Below are positions 24,074 through 35,162 of a DNA stretch of 64,000 bases, piece by piece. A model generated the notes under the pieces. It did no database searches and was not told where the DNA came from. It worked only from the letters and a program-made list of their open reading frames with translations. The first letter of the stretch is position 1, and every line of letters begins with the position of its first letter. Both the position numbers and the translations under genes were made by a program. Source of the DNA: Biscogniauxia marginata (lineage: Eukaryota; Ascomycota; Sordariomycetes; Xylariales; Xylariaceae); the NCBI GenBank assembly GCA_022695795.1, contig MU404055.1:992001-1056000 (forward strand), written 5' to 3'.

Positions 24074-25212
24074 GGCATTAATGCCGCTCTGTCATGGGAA
24101 TACCAAATTGGGAAAATTTCTTTTTTTGGCTCGGTCTACAAAAAAAAAGGATGGATTATGTGTTAGGTTGCAAGTACGGCTTCTAGGCCTTCGTTCCATT
24201 AAGTATACTGTGGCGTGTCTGGCTCACTTACTATATTAGCTCGGGATTTTTTTTGGGTATTTTACAATGGCGTCGGACCTAGGAATATGGCAGGAAGCGT
24301 TAGGTATCATGGTAGAAACAAAATTGCGAGGGCAAGGGCAACTCCTTTCACTTGATTAAAAGTCTTTTGAACTAGTTATCCTGTTGCTCAAGTTAGTTGA
24401 CGGAAACGAAAATGAATGAAAGCCAAGACATGTAAGATCCAAATTGTAATAGTAGCAACTAGTAGTAACTGCAATATTATAACATCACACAGGCTCACAA
24501 CTAGACCAACAAGGATAGGTTGATCTGCGTAGGTAGGCTGACGTCCTCTTGTTCATATAAATTGGCCCTTGGGCTACTATTACTACGGATGACTTCACAG
24601 GATCTCGTCTAAAGCTAACGACGTTGAGTTGTACGCAATGTATCGTTCATTACCTAGTTAATATATTATATTCCTAAACCACACTGACCCCCGCCCTGCT
24701 CAGCGTTTCATCCCTTTTCAAAAGAGAGCTGGGGTTAGGGCTACTAATGTTTCGAAAGCTAGTAACAGCCAACATGACCATCGATTATATGCTACACGAA
24801 CGTACCTGTTTTATTTCGCTTGCTTCTATGGAGTCAACCGTCAGCCCGCAACAATTAGATGTGTTTAATTCTTCAATTCATTTACTTCTCCCGTTCTAAC
24901 AAGTCATAAACGCACCTCAACGCCCCCTTTTCTTACTTGTTACCTCCAGAACCGCTGGTTACCCATCTACCCCCTCCGAATTAAAACCCGTATGAAATAA
25001 ACTATAGGCGGGTGGTATCAATGAGAAGAGAATGGCGCGAGAATTGATTATTGGAAAAACTTGTATTAACATTTAAATATTATTACGTTGAAGGTAATGC
25101 TAAATAACGGATTTGATAAACGGGACTTGAAGTGTGCAGACGTTAGCATGGGGAATTTTGCTGGCATCTTCCCTTTCCTCCCTCCTTATCCCTTATACTT
25201 GTCCCAATTCTC
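24074..25212. other. Convergent intergenic region, no supported gene
   Basis: About 1.1 kb of AT-rich DNA between the 3' ends of the b561 gene (+) and the M13 peptidase gene (-). Nothing recognisable. Confidence 0.65.
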
Positions 25213-27931
25213 TCACCACAGCTCACACGTGGGCTCCTTCACCGGGCAGTTGAAGCTTTCCCTGAAGCCCGGAGAGTTCGCCGTTGTGCCGAGGACCCGG
25301 AACTGGCCAGGGGAGTGCACATCGCTCTGGATCTGATTGATAGCTGCCTCCTGCCGCATCTTTCCGCACCAGAGGCTGCCGAAGAAGACGTAGAAGAGCT
25401 GCTCGTGGGTGAAGTAGTCCAGGCCAGGAAGGCTTAGGTCGGAAGTGGCATTCCGGTTCTGCTTCCAGGCGCCAAAGGCGGCGTTGATGCCGCCGGCGTC
25501 GGCGATGTTCTCGCCCAACGTCACCGCGCCGTCGACGTGCAGGGGCTCGCCGTCGTTTCCTTCGATGGTGTAGTTGTTGTACTGGTCGACGAAGCACTCG
25601 GTGCGCTTCTCGAACTGTTCCAACGTGCCGTTGGTCCACCAGTCCGCATATTTGCCGTTCTCGTCGAAGTGGCTGCCCGAATTGTCGAAGGCGTGCGAAA
25701 GCTCGTGCCCGGCGATCGCTCCGAACCCTCCGTACGAGACGTAACTAGGCAGGTCGACGGAGAAAAGGGGGAACTGCATAATCCCCGCGGGGAAGACGAC
25801 TATAACGAAACGACGAGTCAGCATGCCATGTATATCAAGCTTGAAAACTTCTAAGGGACAGCGGTGACAAAAAAGAAGGAGAAAAGTCTCAAAGAGACGG
25901 CCGAGCAGAAGATGATGCAAAAATACATACTTTCATTGCCAGACGGATTGTAATAAGCGTTGACCACTGAAGCGTGCATTCCCCAATCGTCACGGTCGAC
26001 TGGCTTTCCAAGCGCCGACCAGGTTCGATTCACCTCAAATGCTAGGGCGGCGGCCGAGTTATTGAAGTAAGAATCTGTGATAACGAGGTCCCTGTAGTAG
26101 TCTTGCAAAGATTGAGGGTCCATGATGCTTTTGAAACCAGAGTTAGCAAATATACGCTCTTAAATGAGGGTGGCAATATTATAACCACTTACTTGGGTGA
26201 AACCGTGGGGTACCCGATTTTTTGTACAATGTTGTTGACTTTCTTTTCCGCGAGCGTCTTGACCTCATCGTCCATCCAATCGAGTCCCTTCAACGTCGAT
26301 ATGAATTGCTCCTTGATGTCCACGATGATATCATCGCCGAGTTTCTTTCCTTTCTCCGAGAAGGCAGCTTCGACGTAGAACCTACTCAGGATCCAACCAA
26401 CAGTGTTATCAACAGCTGACACGCAAGTCTTCCAGCGTTCAGTTGTTGTGTCGGGAGACTGAATAAATGTGTTAGAAATGTCTTAGGCAGTCCCCGGAAT
26501 TTAGGCTTACAATGCCGGACAGTCCCCTAACGAAGTCCTTGACAGGCTCAACCTCAGCCGCCTCGACGTATCGGGCAAATGTATAGATCACCTGGAAGAT
26601 CAAGTAACTCTGGATGGTTGACTTTGGCGTGTTTGAGAGGATCTCGGACACGTTTCCAATGAACTCGGGGAAGGTCAATTGCAGTGTGTCATTATTGTAA
26701 CCCGCAGGAAGTAGTCCTTTGATGACAGCATCTAGCCCGAGAGCAGGGCCAACCTTGCCTGCCTCGTCAATGGTAGCCATGTTGTAGTATATCTTTGAAC
26801 GATCAGTTTTCATTCCCTCTTCTTAAAACGCGGCAGCTTTGTTCTTACGGTGATATCGTTCTGCTCTTCTGCGGGAGGTGTTACTTCTGCTATCTTCTTC
26901 TCAAGATCAACGACTGATTTCCCAAGCTTGCTGGCAGCTGCCTTTGCAGGCTTAGTTGGGAGGAGGCTACCGAAGATCTCCTCAAGGAGGTCCTGATATT
27001 GAGCTACGGTCTCATTATCTTGGTAGGATGCTGGTGCTGGTAAAGTTAATCCGGCGGGCGAGACATAGGGAATGACAACGTCCTATTTTACGTTAGAAAT
27101 GCAAGGCCAGAAACGTCGGATATCCCATACAGGGTTCTTTTCATCAGCACTTGTGCCTATGCTCTCGAAAGTAGTTACACCCCATTTCTCTAATAGCAGA
27201 ATAGTATCACTTAGGGCGGCATAGTCTTCCTCGGTTAATGCCACGTCGTTTCCATACTCCTCGTCAGAGACGGGAAAAGACATGGCGACCTTGTTGATGA
27301 GGTTTACTACAACGAGTAGTGTCAGAAGTGTCTCTTTTCGCACAAATAGGAGGTTCTCGAGTCGAAAGCACTCGTTGCGAGCAAGGGGTATAAGGGGACA
27401 AGTCCCACGTTTGAGCAGGAAACATTTCTACTAACCTAGAGGTGCGACTCCTAAGTTGTCGAGGGCTGTCTCGTCCATACACGCATTGTAGGTCTTCTGC
27501 AACGTGAGAAAAGATTCCTCATCAACGGATGCGGAACGTTTCGCCAGGTTTCTAGGCGAGAATGACGAATGCTAAGGTGATATTAGTCATGCAACAAACC
27601 AATATTAACCGTGATCTATGACGAACCTTCGAGGCCTCCGGATATGATGACTCCAGAATATGCCTAAGAATTTTCTGTCCTTCATCTTGTACCTCACTCA
27701 GCGTCGTGTACTGAGACGAGTCGGCAGGGATGTCATTTCTTTCGTCGAAGCCACCACAGGCAAGTGTATCAAAATTGGTGCATGGGTCGACTGTCTTGTA
27801 GTCCGGAGAGAGGTTATCTGTAGACTTGTAAGTCCCGATACAACTGATCATCTGGGGTTCGGGTATTCCCTACAAAGGATTTGCGACGCTGCATGGATGC
27901 AGGCCGGCGTCAGGCATACAGACGAACTCAT
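25213..27931 (-). CDS. M13-family (neprilysin-like) zinc metalloendopeptidase
   Basis: Nine exons fit in phase: 27931-27874, 27817-27627, 27571-27436, 27306-27131, 27082-26849, 26792-26511, 26458-26193, 26127-25931 and 25799-25213; 708 aa from the ATG at 27931. Landmarks: CLTPACIHAASQIL near the N-terminus, DPCTNFDTLACGGF, DEKNP-DVVIPYVSPAG, NAYYNPSGNE-IVFPAG (substrate-binding NAxY), zinc motif HELSH (His545, Glu546, His549), third ligand Glu610 in GENIADAGG, and the terminal CELW (CxxW). All catalytic residues are present. M13 enzymes are type II membrane ectoenzymes or secreted endopeptidases. No signal anchor is visible from this ATG; an upstream exon ending at a GTGAGT donor at 28100 can be joined in phase to an acceptor at 27947, but it encodes no convincing membrane segment. 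The 5' end is therefore uncertain. Confidence 0.9.
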
Positions 27932-29566
27932 CTTAAGCTTTCTTCCCTAATTATATGGGGAGAATTGAGCAAGCTACGATCAATCGATAATGATAGCAAC
28001 CCAAGAGAGATTTCTAAGGGCGGTACCTCCGGCTTTTAAGTTAGAGATTGAGAGTCGAGACCTTCGTGAGAAGGTTGATCCTTGCCGGCAGGGTACTCAC
28101 GTACGACCGGGAGCCGGATCCCAAGCCTCTTTGCTCGTGCGATGGAGCAGGGGGGGCTCCTCTCACCACGAAGTGACCCATATTGGTTGACCATGGGTAT
28201 ACAATGACGGTCAGTACTCTGCTTGTGACACGATAGCAATACTTATCCATTGCTTAGGCCGGACGTGCCGGAGATTGTTCAAGCCTCCACCACGTGGGGT
28301 TGTAAGCAATATCGACGGCATAGCTGATCTTGTATCTGTGTTTAGGTATGCCAACATATAGGTAGCTGATATTAAGATATGCTACATAACGTATACTGGA
28401 GATAATAGCCTAAAACCTATTAGAGACTGAAAAAAGCACGGTTAATTTGATACTTTGCCCCATACATAGCGACTTACACTATTAAATCTGTAGGCTTGGC
28501 AAATGATTTACTATGCGTCTGGTACGATATCCTACCGCCTTTTCTCACCTGAAAAGCAGGCCCTTATGGATCTACACGATATCTAACCCGTACATACAAA
28601 CTGAATAACTGATTGATCCACTATTTTCGAAAGTCCGCCGGCAATGATCACCACTGACTGTGGTTTGTGCTAGCTAACCATTGGAAATTACGTAGCGATG
28701 TGCCCCAGCAGCCCAGTGGTGGCGCCATCACAGCTATATTTAGGTAAACATCATGCCTATCTAGGCATCGTCCTCAGCCCCAGAACCAGCGGATTGGATA
28801 AATGCGGGGGTAGGGCTGAGCTCTCTAGTGTGCACTAGGTACGGAACACTGGGTTCCTAGTGTTCTTTCAGACTTACCTTATTGTTCAAGGTATATACAT
28901 GACTAAAGAAAACATCATATTCAAAGCTTTACAGGGAACTAATAAGCCCATACTCCCATCTAGAGACCATCTTAGAAACTTAGGTCTTTGTGGATTTATT
29001 TACGTATGGGAGAGATGGCTCTAATTTCTCTAGTTACCCAGAGACTCATGTCACTTACACCTTAGTTATTCCTCGGTGATATTATTATCTCATAACTGAC
29101 CCATGATGCGATTGCCTACATTTACTACGTTAAGCAAGATGGATTCGGCTTGACTGCAAGCTCTGTAATTATCGTGCATGCACACCAGGGACTGAACAGC
29201 ATCGCCAGGAACAAAAACGTTTCTGAGGCATAGAGCTCTGATCGCTATCCACAACGGATTAGTTTCGCTGTTCATTTTAGGACACATGTACCTAGGCTAC
29301 CTGTAAGAATAACCGTACGGCTGGCTCCCGCGACGATGCTACGCTTAGATCTGAACTGTTGGATCGTTCCTTTCAAGTCCTAGATCGGCACAGGAACGCT
29401 AGCAAGACCATCCCTTGACAATCGATAAATCTAGTGCATCTTGCTAAATATTTTGATAGTATAATTAGGGCAGTCAACAAGACCACACGGTATCCATGAC
29501 ATTGGTACTTAACAACTACACATATCAATATGCGTCCAGCTACCAACTCCCCCCCCCTCTCACCCT

Positions 29567-29630
<64 letters not shown>

Positions 29631-30494
29631 GACGTTCTCCATCCATTCTACACTTCACTCAACCTCCCTTTATAGTTATTTCATTTTCGGCACCTTGGCC
29701 ACTACGGAGACAACATTGACATTCCTTGACATCGTGTTCTTAACTACGGGTACTTATGGTGGAGAGAAGAGGGAGGTGTGCGAAAATTACTGGGAGGCAA
29801 TGATGTTCATATGAAAAGGGGCTATTCCCATGATGGTTATTTATAACTCGTCGTATAACAATCGCTTTTTTATCAAGATTTTGAGGTTATATGCTTCGTG
29901 ACCCTAAGACGATAAACTTATAGCTTCTATACCTAGGCATTCTCACCCCTCATACAGTGGGTATATAAGTTGACTTGTAATATCACAAAGAATATCACAA
30001 CAGGACCGATAGATCATGGAATTTCAGGCGCAATTGCTGTGCTATATGTAATAGTATGAGGCATGTAGGACCTCAGAAATGGACAACAGGTTTATATTCA
30101 TGAACACCCACAAAGTGTTCAGTAGGTATTCGCATAGTTTTGTACAATCTTACGCAAGTGCGAGCCGATGCACTCACTCCATGTCTTCCGAGAACCCTTT
30201 CCGGACCTTGGCGCACTCGTAAGATGCTCGCCGACTACTAGAATGAATCGATGAACCGCTATCTGCATGATAGTGGCTTAGGGGGCACAGCACCGACAAC
30301 CGTTGTCATGCAATGGTAGAACTTTTTAGTTAACGTTTCCCTCTTGGCATTGGCTTTCCAGTGATGTCTTTAGAGTTATTATTTAAATAAAGTTCTCTAT
30401 GGCAAGTAGCGAGGATGCTGAGGGAGTTCAACATTCAAGTTTGCTTTGGGTATAATGTCTACCGACTTTCTCTTTACAGCTTCTAGTCTAAAGG
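27932..30494. other. Intergenic region, no supported gene (may hold the 5' exon of the M13 gene)
   Basis: AT-rich. The first ~300 bp may carry the missing N-terminal exon of the peptidase gene. The rest has a compound microsatellite at 29568-29631 and no coding region I can support. Confidence 0.55.
29568..29631. repeat. Compound microsatellite (CT)n(AT)n(GT)n
   Basis: Uninterrupted CT dinucleotides followed by TA/AT and then TG dinucleotides, over about 64 bp, preceded by a short C run. Confidence 0.9.
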
Positions 30495-31535
30495 CTATCC
30501 GTATAGCGCTTTCCTCGTAAGAATGTATTGCTCCCTCTCTACCGCATATTCAGGATATATTGCCGATAGAGGAGCAACCTTGTCGCTGGACTCAACGTAG
30601 ACATCAGGATCTATCGTACGAACCTTCGCACCGTGGGGGAGCGTCAAATCCTTGGCGTCAGGGAAACCCTCGGACTCGAGCCTTTCCATTTCCTCTTGCT
30701 CACTAGCGTCCAGTACTTTGCGCATCTTCGCCCAGAATTCCTCGTCTGATAGTCTCCATAATTCATCCTCGTGCACACGTCCGCTGCGGATAGAAGACCG
30801 CATAAGCTCGGCCGTCCTCATGTATAAGTTACCGTGTTGCGGGTTCCCCCACACGTCTCTGTCGCAAGCCATATACCCCCTTGCCAGAGCCAACGCCACT
30901 TCCTGATCTCGCAGTACAAGCAGGCGATGCGAAGAGGTGGCATCAGGAAATGCTGTGAGGGAAGCTATAACACGCTGGGCTTCCTCGAGAGAAATAGTAC
31001 CAAAGCCTACGGCATCGCGCAAGCCATAGTCGAGCCTATCAGCACAAAGATGAGGCGTCGGCATTTCGACTAGAGGGTACAGCTCCTCATCCAAGGGCTT
31101 CAGATCTCCAAAGCCGTGCTTGGTGAGTATGTCGGGTATCTGGGTTGTTTTGACAAACCGCATCTTGTGAACCTCGTGAAAACTCCCTTCGCCCGGCTCA
31201 GATAACGCGAAGTCCACGACGTGGCTCATGGCGGTGTGGCTGACGTCGTGGAGCAGAGCTGCGACTTGCTCCTCAAGACTACCGCCGACGTGTCGTACAA
31301 GCAGGAATGCGCCAACAGAGTGTTCGAACCGTGTGATAGAGGGCGTGTAGTTTAAAAGGGCCGAGATCCCGTGTTGACGCACTCCTATAAGACGTTCTAG
31401 GCCCGGTGACCTTAGGAGTTCATTAAGTACCGGGTCCGATATTATGTGGCTACCATAGATTTGATCTTGGATGACTACTCTGTTTTCCGTTGACAAGTCT
31501 AGAGTCTGAAAATACCCGACCTTCAAAAAAGACAT
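30495..31535 (-). CDS. HD-domain metal-dependent phosphohydrolase
   Basis: Single exon, 346 aa, starting MSFLKVGYF. HD-superfamily metal ligands are all visible: His72 in TRFEHSVGAF, the doublet His96-Asp97 in ALLHDVSHTAMSH, and Asp166 in CADRLDYGLRD. The arrangement RFEHS, HDxxH and DRLDY resembles the dNTPase/SAMHD1-like branch, though without the SAM domain or the length of SAMHD1. Likely a nucleotide or phosphomonoester hydrolase in the cytosol (inference). Flanked by more than 2.5 kb of gene-free AT-rich DNA on both sides. Intronless, unlike most genes in this window. Confidence 0.88.
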   Translation of the reverse strand: MSFLKVGYFQTLDLSTENRVVIQDQIYGSHIISDPVLNELLRSPGLERLIGVRQHGISALLNYTPSITRFEHSVGAFLLVRHVGGSLEEQVAALLHDVSHTAMSHVVDFALSEPGEGSFHEVHKMRFVKTTQIPDILTKHGFGDLKPLDEELYPLVEMPTPHLCADRLDYGLRDAVGFGTISLEEAQRVIASLTAFPDATSSHRLLVLRDQEVALALARGYMACDRDVWGNPQHGNLYMRTAELMRSSIRSGRVHEDELWRLSDEEFWAKMRKVLDASEQEEMERLESEGFPDAKDLTLPHGAKVRTIDPDVYVESSDKVAPLSAIYPEYAVEREQYILTRKALYG

Positions 31536-34235
31536 CGCGGATCAGCCAGCCGAAGGTTGTTTACTCAAAAGAATGCGTGCAAACAGACGGGAACCCGGCT
31601 GGATTGTCTAGAGGACCACTAGAAGATTACTAATACTCCAGTACATAGCCGAGGGTTCCCTCTTTAAATCCATTTCACGCTTATTACAATTAAAGTTAGT
31701 TGTTGCGCTTAAGCATGCTATCACGACCGCTTATGCGACCTCCAACACGACCTGATCTTTGTATCATGAATTCTTGATGATAAGTTCCACGCATCATAGC
31801 AAGCTTCATCGTCTTTCTCGATCAAAGTTTTTATTTTGGTTAAGACTATTAAACATAAAACTGTGTAAAAATAAAATTGAACACCAGTAGTTCTGATTTA
31901 AAGTCGGATTTAGTTAAGAAATTAATAAGTGATATATTATGATAAGGTAGTACGATATTAGTGTAAGGAACTTAAGGTTCATATAATAGTCTTATTCATA
32001 TAAGAATATAATTGACTCAGTATAAACTCTCTCTTTCTAAGCACAAGTCGAAGAGTTGGATTAAATGAAGAAGAAAAGGGAGGAAATGGGAGGGGCCGGT
32101 TATCTATAATCGAATACTCATACGAATAGCACCATTACCCGACTACCTATGCATTTACCGCTATGAAAAACAAAACAAAGTTTGCAATACATTTGTAACA
32201 AACCTCCAGTCCCCGAGTATTTTGTGGCTCTAATATATTTTATTCTTTAAATAGCCGAGGATGCATATATAAATAGTTGTATGTTATACACTCTTTGAGT
32301 TCACCCTTAATTATCATATATGAATATTCAGATAATTATTTTTGCTTCTAATCATGTGAACAGTTAGCTTTAAGAATAGTTTGTAGGAGTAAGATAGAAG
32401 CCATAACGACAATAAGCACTCGTGGAGGATCGCAATTTTGGCGACATTAGCATTATGTAAAGCCTAGTGGGTAGAAATTCGACGTTATATCGTATCTTAT
32501 ATGCCATGAGCTTATATCCCTTCCTGCCTCCTATTATTACTAACAAACCTGTTCTGTATCATGATGTCAAACCCAGGCACCATAAATGATGGTATAGGCC
32601 ATGTGCTAGTATTTCAAGGATCCGCTGATGTCTCTACTCAACTGTCTCACCTGGAACAGCTTGGCCTTCCTTTTCAAATGGAACTATTACATGTACCCAG
32701 CTATACGAGAAATACCTAGATGAAATGACAACTCTTTTGAATTCTACAAGTCTCAAACTCACCAGAAGCGAAACTTACTAATTTGTCATACGTTGCTCAA
32801 TCACAGAGTAGCAGCTGTAACAGGGCGAGTGCCTAAGTATTGACAGTCAACATCTGGGTTTTCTCGTCAGTAGATTTTCTAACATGAAGTTTCTCGAGTC
32901 TATCATATCAGCCTATGAGTAAAAGAAAGATGCAATGAATCACGTCAATATCCTCGAAGTCATACCCAAGCCTAATAATTACAGTAGTGGTATACACGCA
33001 CGTGCGCATAGAGGTTAAGTATGGGGTTCTGTCATGATTACAGATATCGATTTTTATTATATCTCGAGAGCCAGAATGACACTCCGGAGTTCGTATCATT
33101 AGTGTTATTTCCCCTTTTAGTAGGCGAGCACTGGAGATTCGTGGTGACTCCAATATGGCTGCTTAGAAGTTTCCGCTCTTACCCCATGGTGACACATTAG
33201 CGAAGCATGACATTCCATGAGCGATGTTTTCGTGGCACTATAAATCCAAGATAATGTTTGCTGCGGTTCGATACGATCTGCCTTCGATCTCGTATGTCAT
33301 AGATTGATCCCCTACCGGAGTTGATATCCTCACATACCACCAAAGCTTATCCATGTATTTGGTAGGTAGTGTAGAAGATATCCTCGCATTCCATGTTGAC
33401 CGTTGACGGGCTAGCGGAGCAAAAGTCCCGAGTGGCCGGAACCTGCCGGCCAAGTTTGCTATTAAGTACCGACGGCGATACGTAGCAGGGCCAACGACCA
33501 CGTCGGTTCTCCCCGAGCGTCCGCCCTTTGGGTGACAGGCCTCAGCGGGGTTAGCTCGGGCGCCGCCCAGCTGGCCCATATATAACCTCCCTCGAGGTTA
33601 CAATCCCGGCCCACATGGTATACATAGCGATACATCGGGGACGATCGCTATAATCGGTGATGATCGTGGTTGAGGAATGGAAATTCAAATGCTTGTAAAG
33701 ACGAAGGATTCCTTGAGGGTGCTTATGCATGATTTACAATATACTTACAAGACGAAGAGCCATGGTTATTGGGCGGAAAGTAATGTAATAGTTTTGTTGT
33801 GGAGCATCTCACAATTGAATACGGATGGATGCAGACTTGGCTGAAGTCCTCAAGGTGGTCTTCGAGCTTGTCAATGTTTACCGAGTAGATAGATGGTTAA
33901 GTGAGGGGGCTACCGGCGCGTTCGATGATGCTGTTTCTTTATTAATATTGAGATGCTAAATAGTGAGAATTTAGGTGACACGTTGCTGATACGGTGCTAT
34001 CCTTTGCTTGCTCTTCTGGTCAACCATCGACTGACAAGACAATTGGTGGAAGCGTCGGTCGCCCGCGATAGGATCGGCTACACAGCAGCTTCGCCGATCT
34101 ACCAACCTATAAGGACATGCTGCTGATGAACTGAGATAACGGTTGTGTTTGAAGGGATGTGATTTCACGTCTACTTAGATACAGTAGAAACTACCTTTAC
34201 CACGTATAGATCAACGCAAATAGTAGGCCGTAGCA
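31536..34235. other. AT-rich gene desert
   Basis: About 2.7 kb, strongly AT-rich from about 31800 to 33200. A GC-richer island at about 33400-33600 holds a minus ORF (33238-33579, 113 codons) with no recognisable domain. No transposon ORF is visible. Confidence 0.6.
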
Positions 34236-35162
34236 ATGGACATGCTTGTTGCTCGACAGACAGTCCAACCGGAATTTGGTGGAGGGATAGTGACAATGGA
34301 AACAGAAACGACTACCAGAGGTCGAGATGTCCGTTTGGCGGCCCGAAGCAACATGCTCACGGTACCAACACCATGACTTGCCGCGACGTACTTACAGGCA
34401 AACCTCCTTGTCCTCCCCTCCCGCTACGCGGCGGACTTCCGGCTCCTGTGCGCCCGAAACCCAGTACCTTGCCCTCTTATTGGCGAGTCTGCAAAAGCTG
34501 GAGTATATGATTCTGTCATGTCAAATATTATGGGATTACCGGGCTCAAATATCCTTGAAGACGTCGACATCCGCCGTGACGCACCACGGTACAACGTGTA
34601 TCATGATGCCAAGCTAGTGAAGCAGGGCTGCCTCGACATCACGGAGGAGTGGACGGATGATCACGTGGCGTTCTTGATCGGTTGTTCATTCAGCTTCGAG
34701 ACTGCCCTGACGGAAGCAGGCCTGACGCCCCGGCACTTGGTACTTGGTCGTAATGTGCCCATGTACAGGACGAACATCAAGCTATGTCCGGCGGGCGTTT
34801 TCACGGGGAGCACGTATGTAGTATCGATGCGGTCGTATAAGGCCTCGGATATCGAGAGAGTGCGAGATATCACACGGGGTTATAATGCCACGCACGGAGA
34901 GCCCGTGGCGTGGGGCTGGAGTGCGCTTCAGGATTTAGGGATCGTCGATATCGACGTCCCGCACTGGGGCGATAGTCCGTTAACGGGGGATAGAAGGCCC
35001 TTGAGCGAAGCAATGGGTTCCGAAAATGAAGTCCCCGTGTTTTGGGGCTGCGGTGTCACGCCTCAAGAAGCAGTTATGGTGGCTAGGATTCAGGGGATGG
35101 TGATGGCCCATGCCCCCGGACATATGTTATTGTTGGATTGCAAGCACTCCGATATTGCTTAG
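34236..35162 (+). pseudogene. DUF1445 / D-glutamate cyclase family gene with one in-frame TGA
   Basis: One frame runs from the ATG at 34236 to the TAG at 35160-35162 (309 codons), broken only by TGA at 34374-34376, codon 47. Conserved family sequence lies on both sides. Before the stop: RDVRLAARSNMLTVPTP; directly after it: LAATYLQANLLVLPSRYA, matching the family pattern GLAPGYVQANLVILP, in which Gly sits where the TGA is. Later landmarks: RYNVYHDAKLV, VAFLIGCSFSFETAL, NVPMYRTNIKLCPAG, EVPVFWGCGVTPQ and AHAPGHMLLLD. Some family members cyclise D-glutamate to pyroglutamate. Either a nonsense mutation, a sequencing error, or stop readthrough. A 36-nt GT-AG segment (34362-34397) could remove the stop in phase, but it is too short for a usual intron and would delete the conserved motif. 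Internal start at ATG 34518 would yield a truncated protein. Confidence 0.8.

Noticed and set aside
33238..33579. 113-codon minus ORF in a GC-richer island
   Set aside because: No recognisable motif or homologous pattern; start and context weak.
34362..34397. 36-nt GT-AG intron removing the TGA of the DUF1445 gene
   Set aside because: Shorter than usual fungal introns and would delete the conserved GLAxxYxQ motif.
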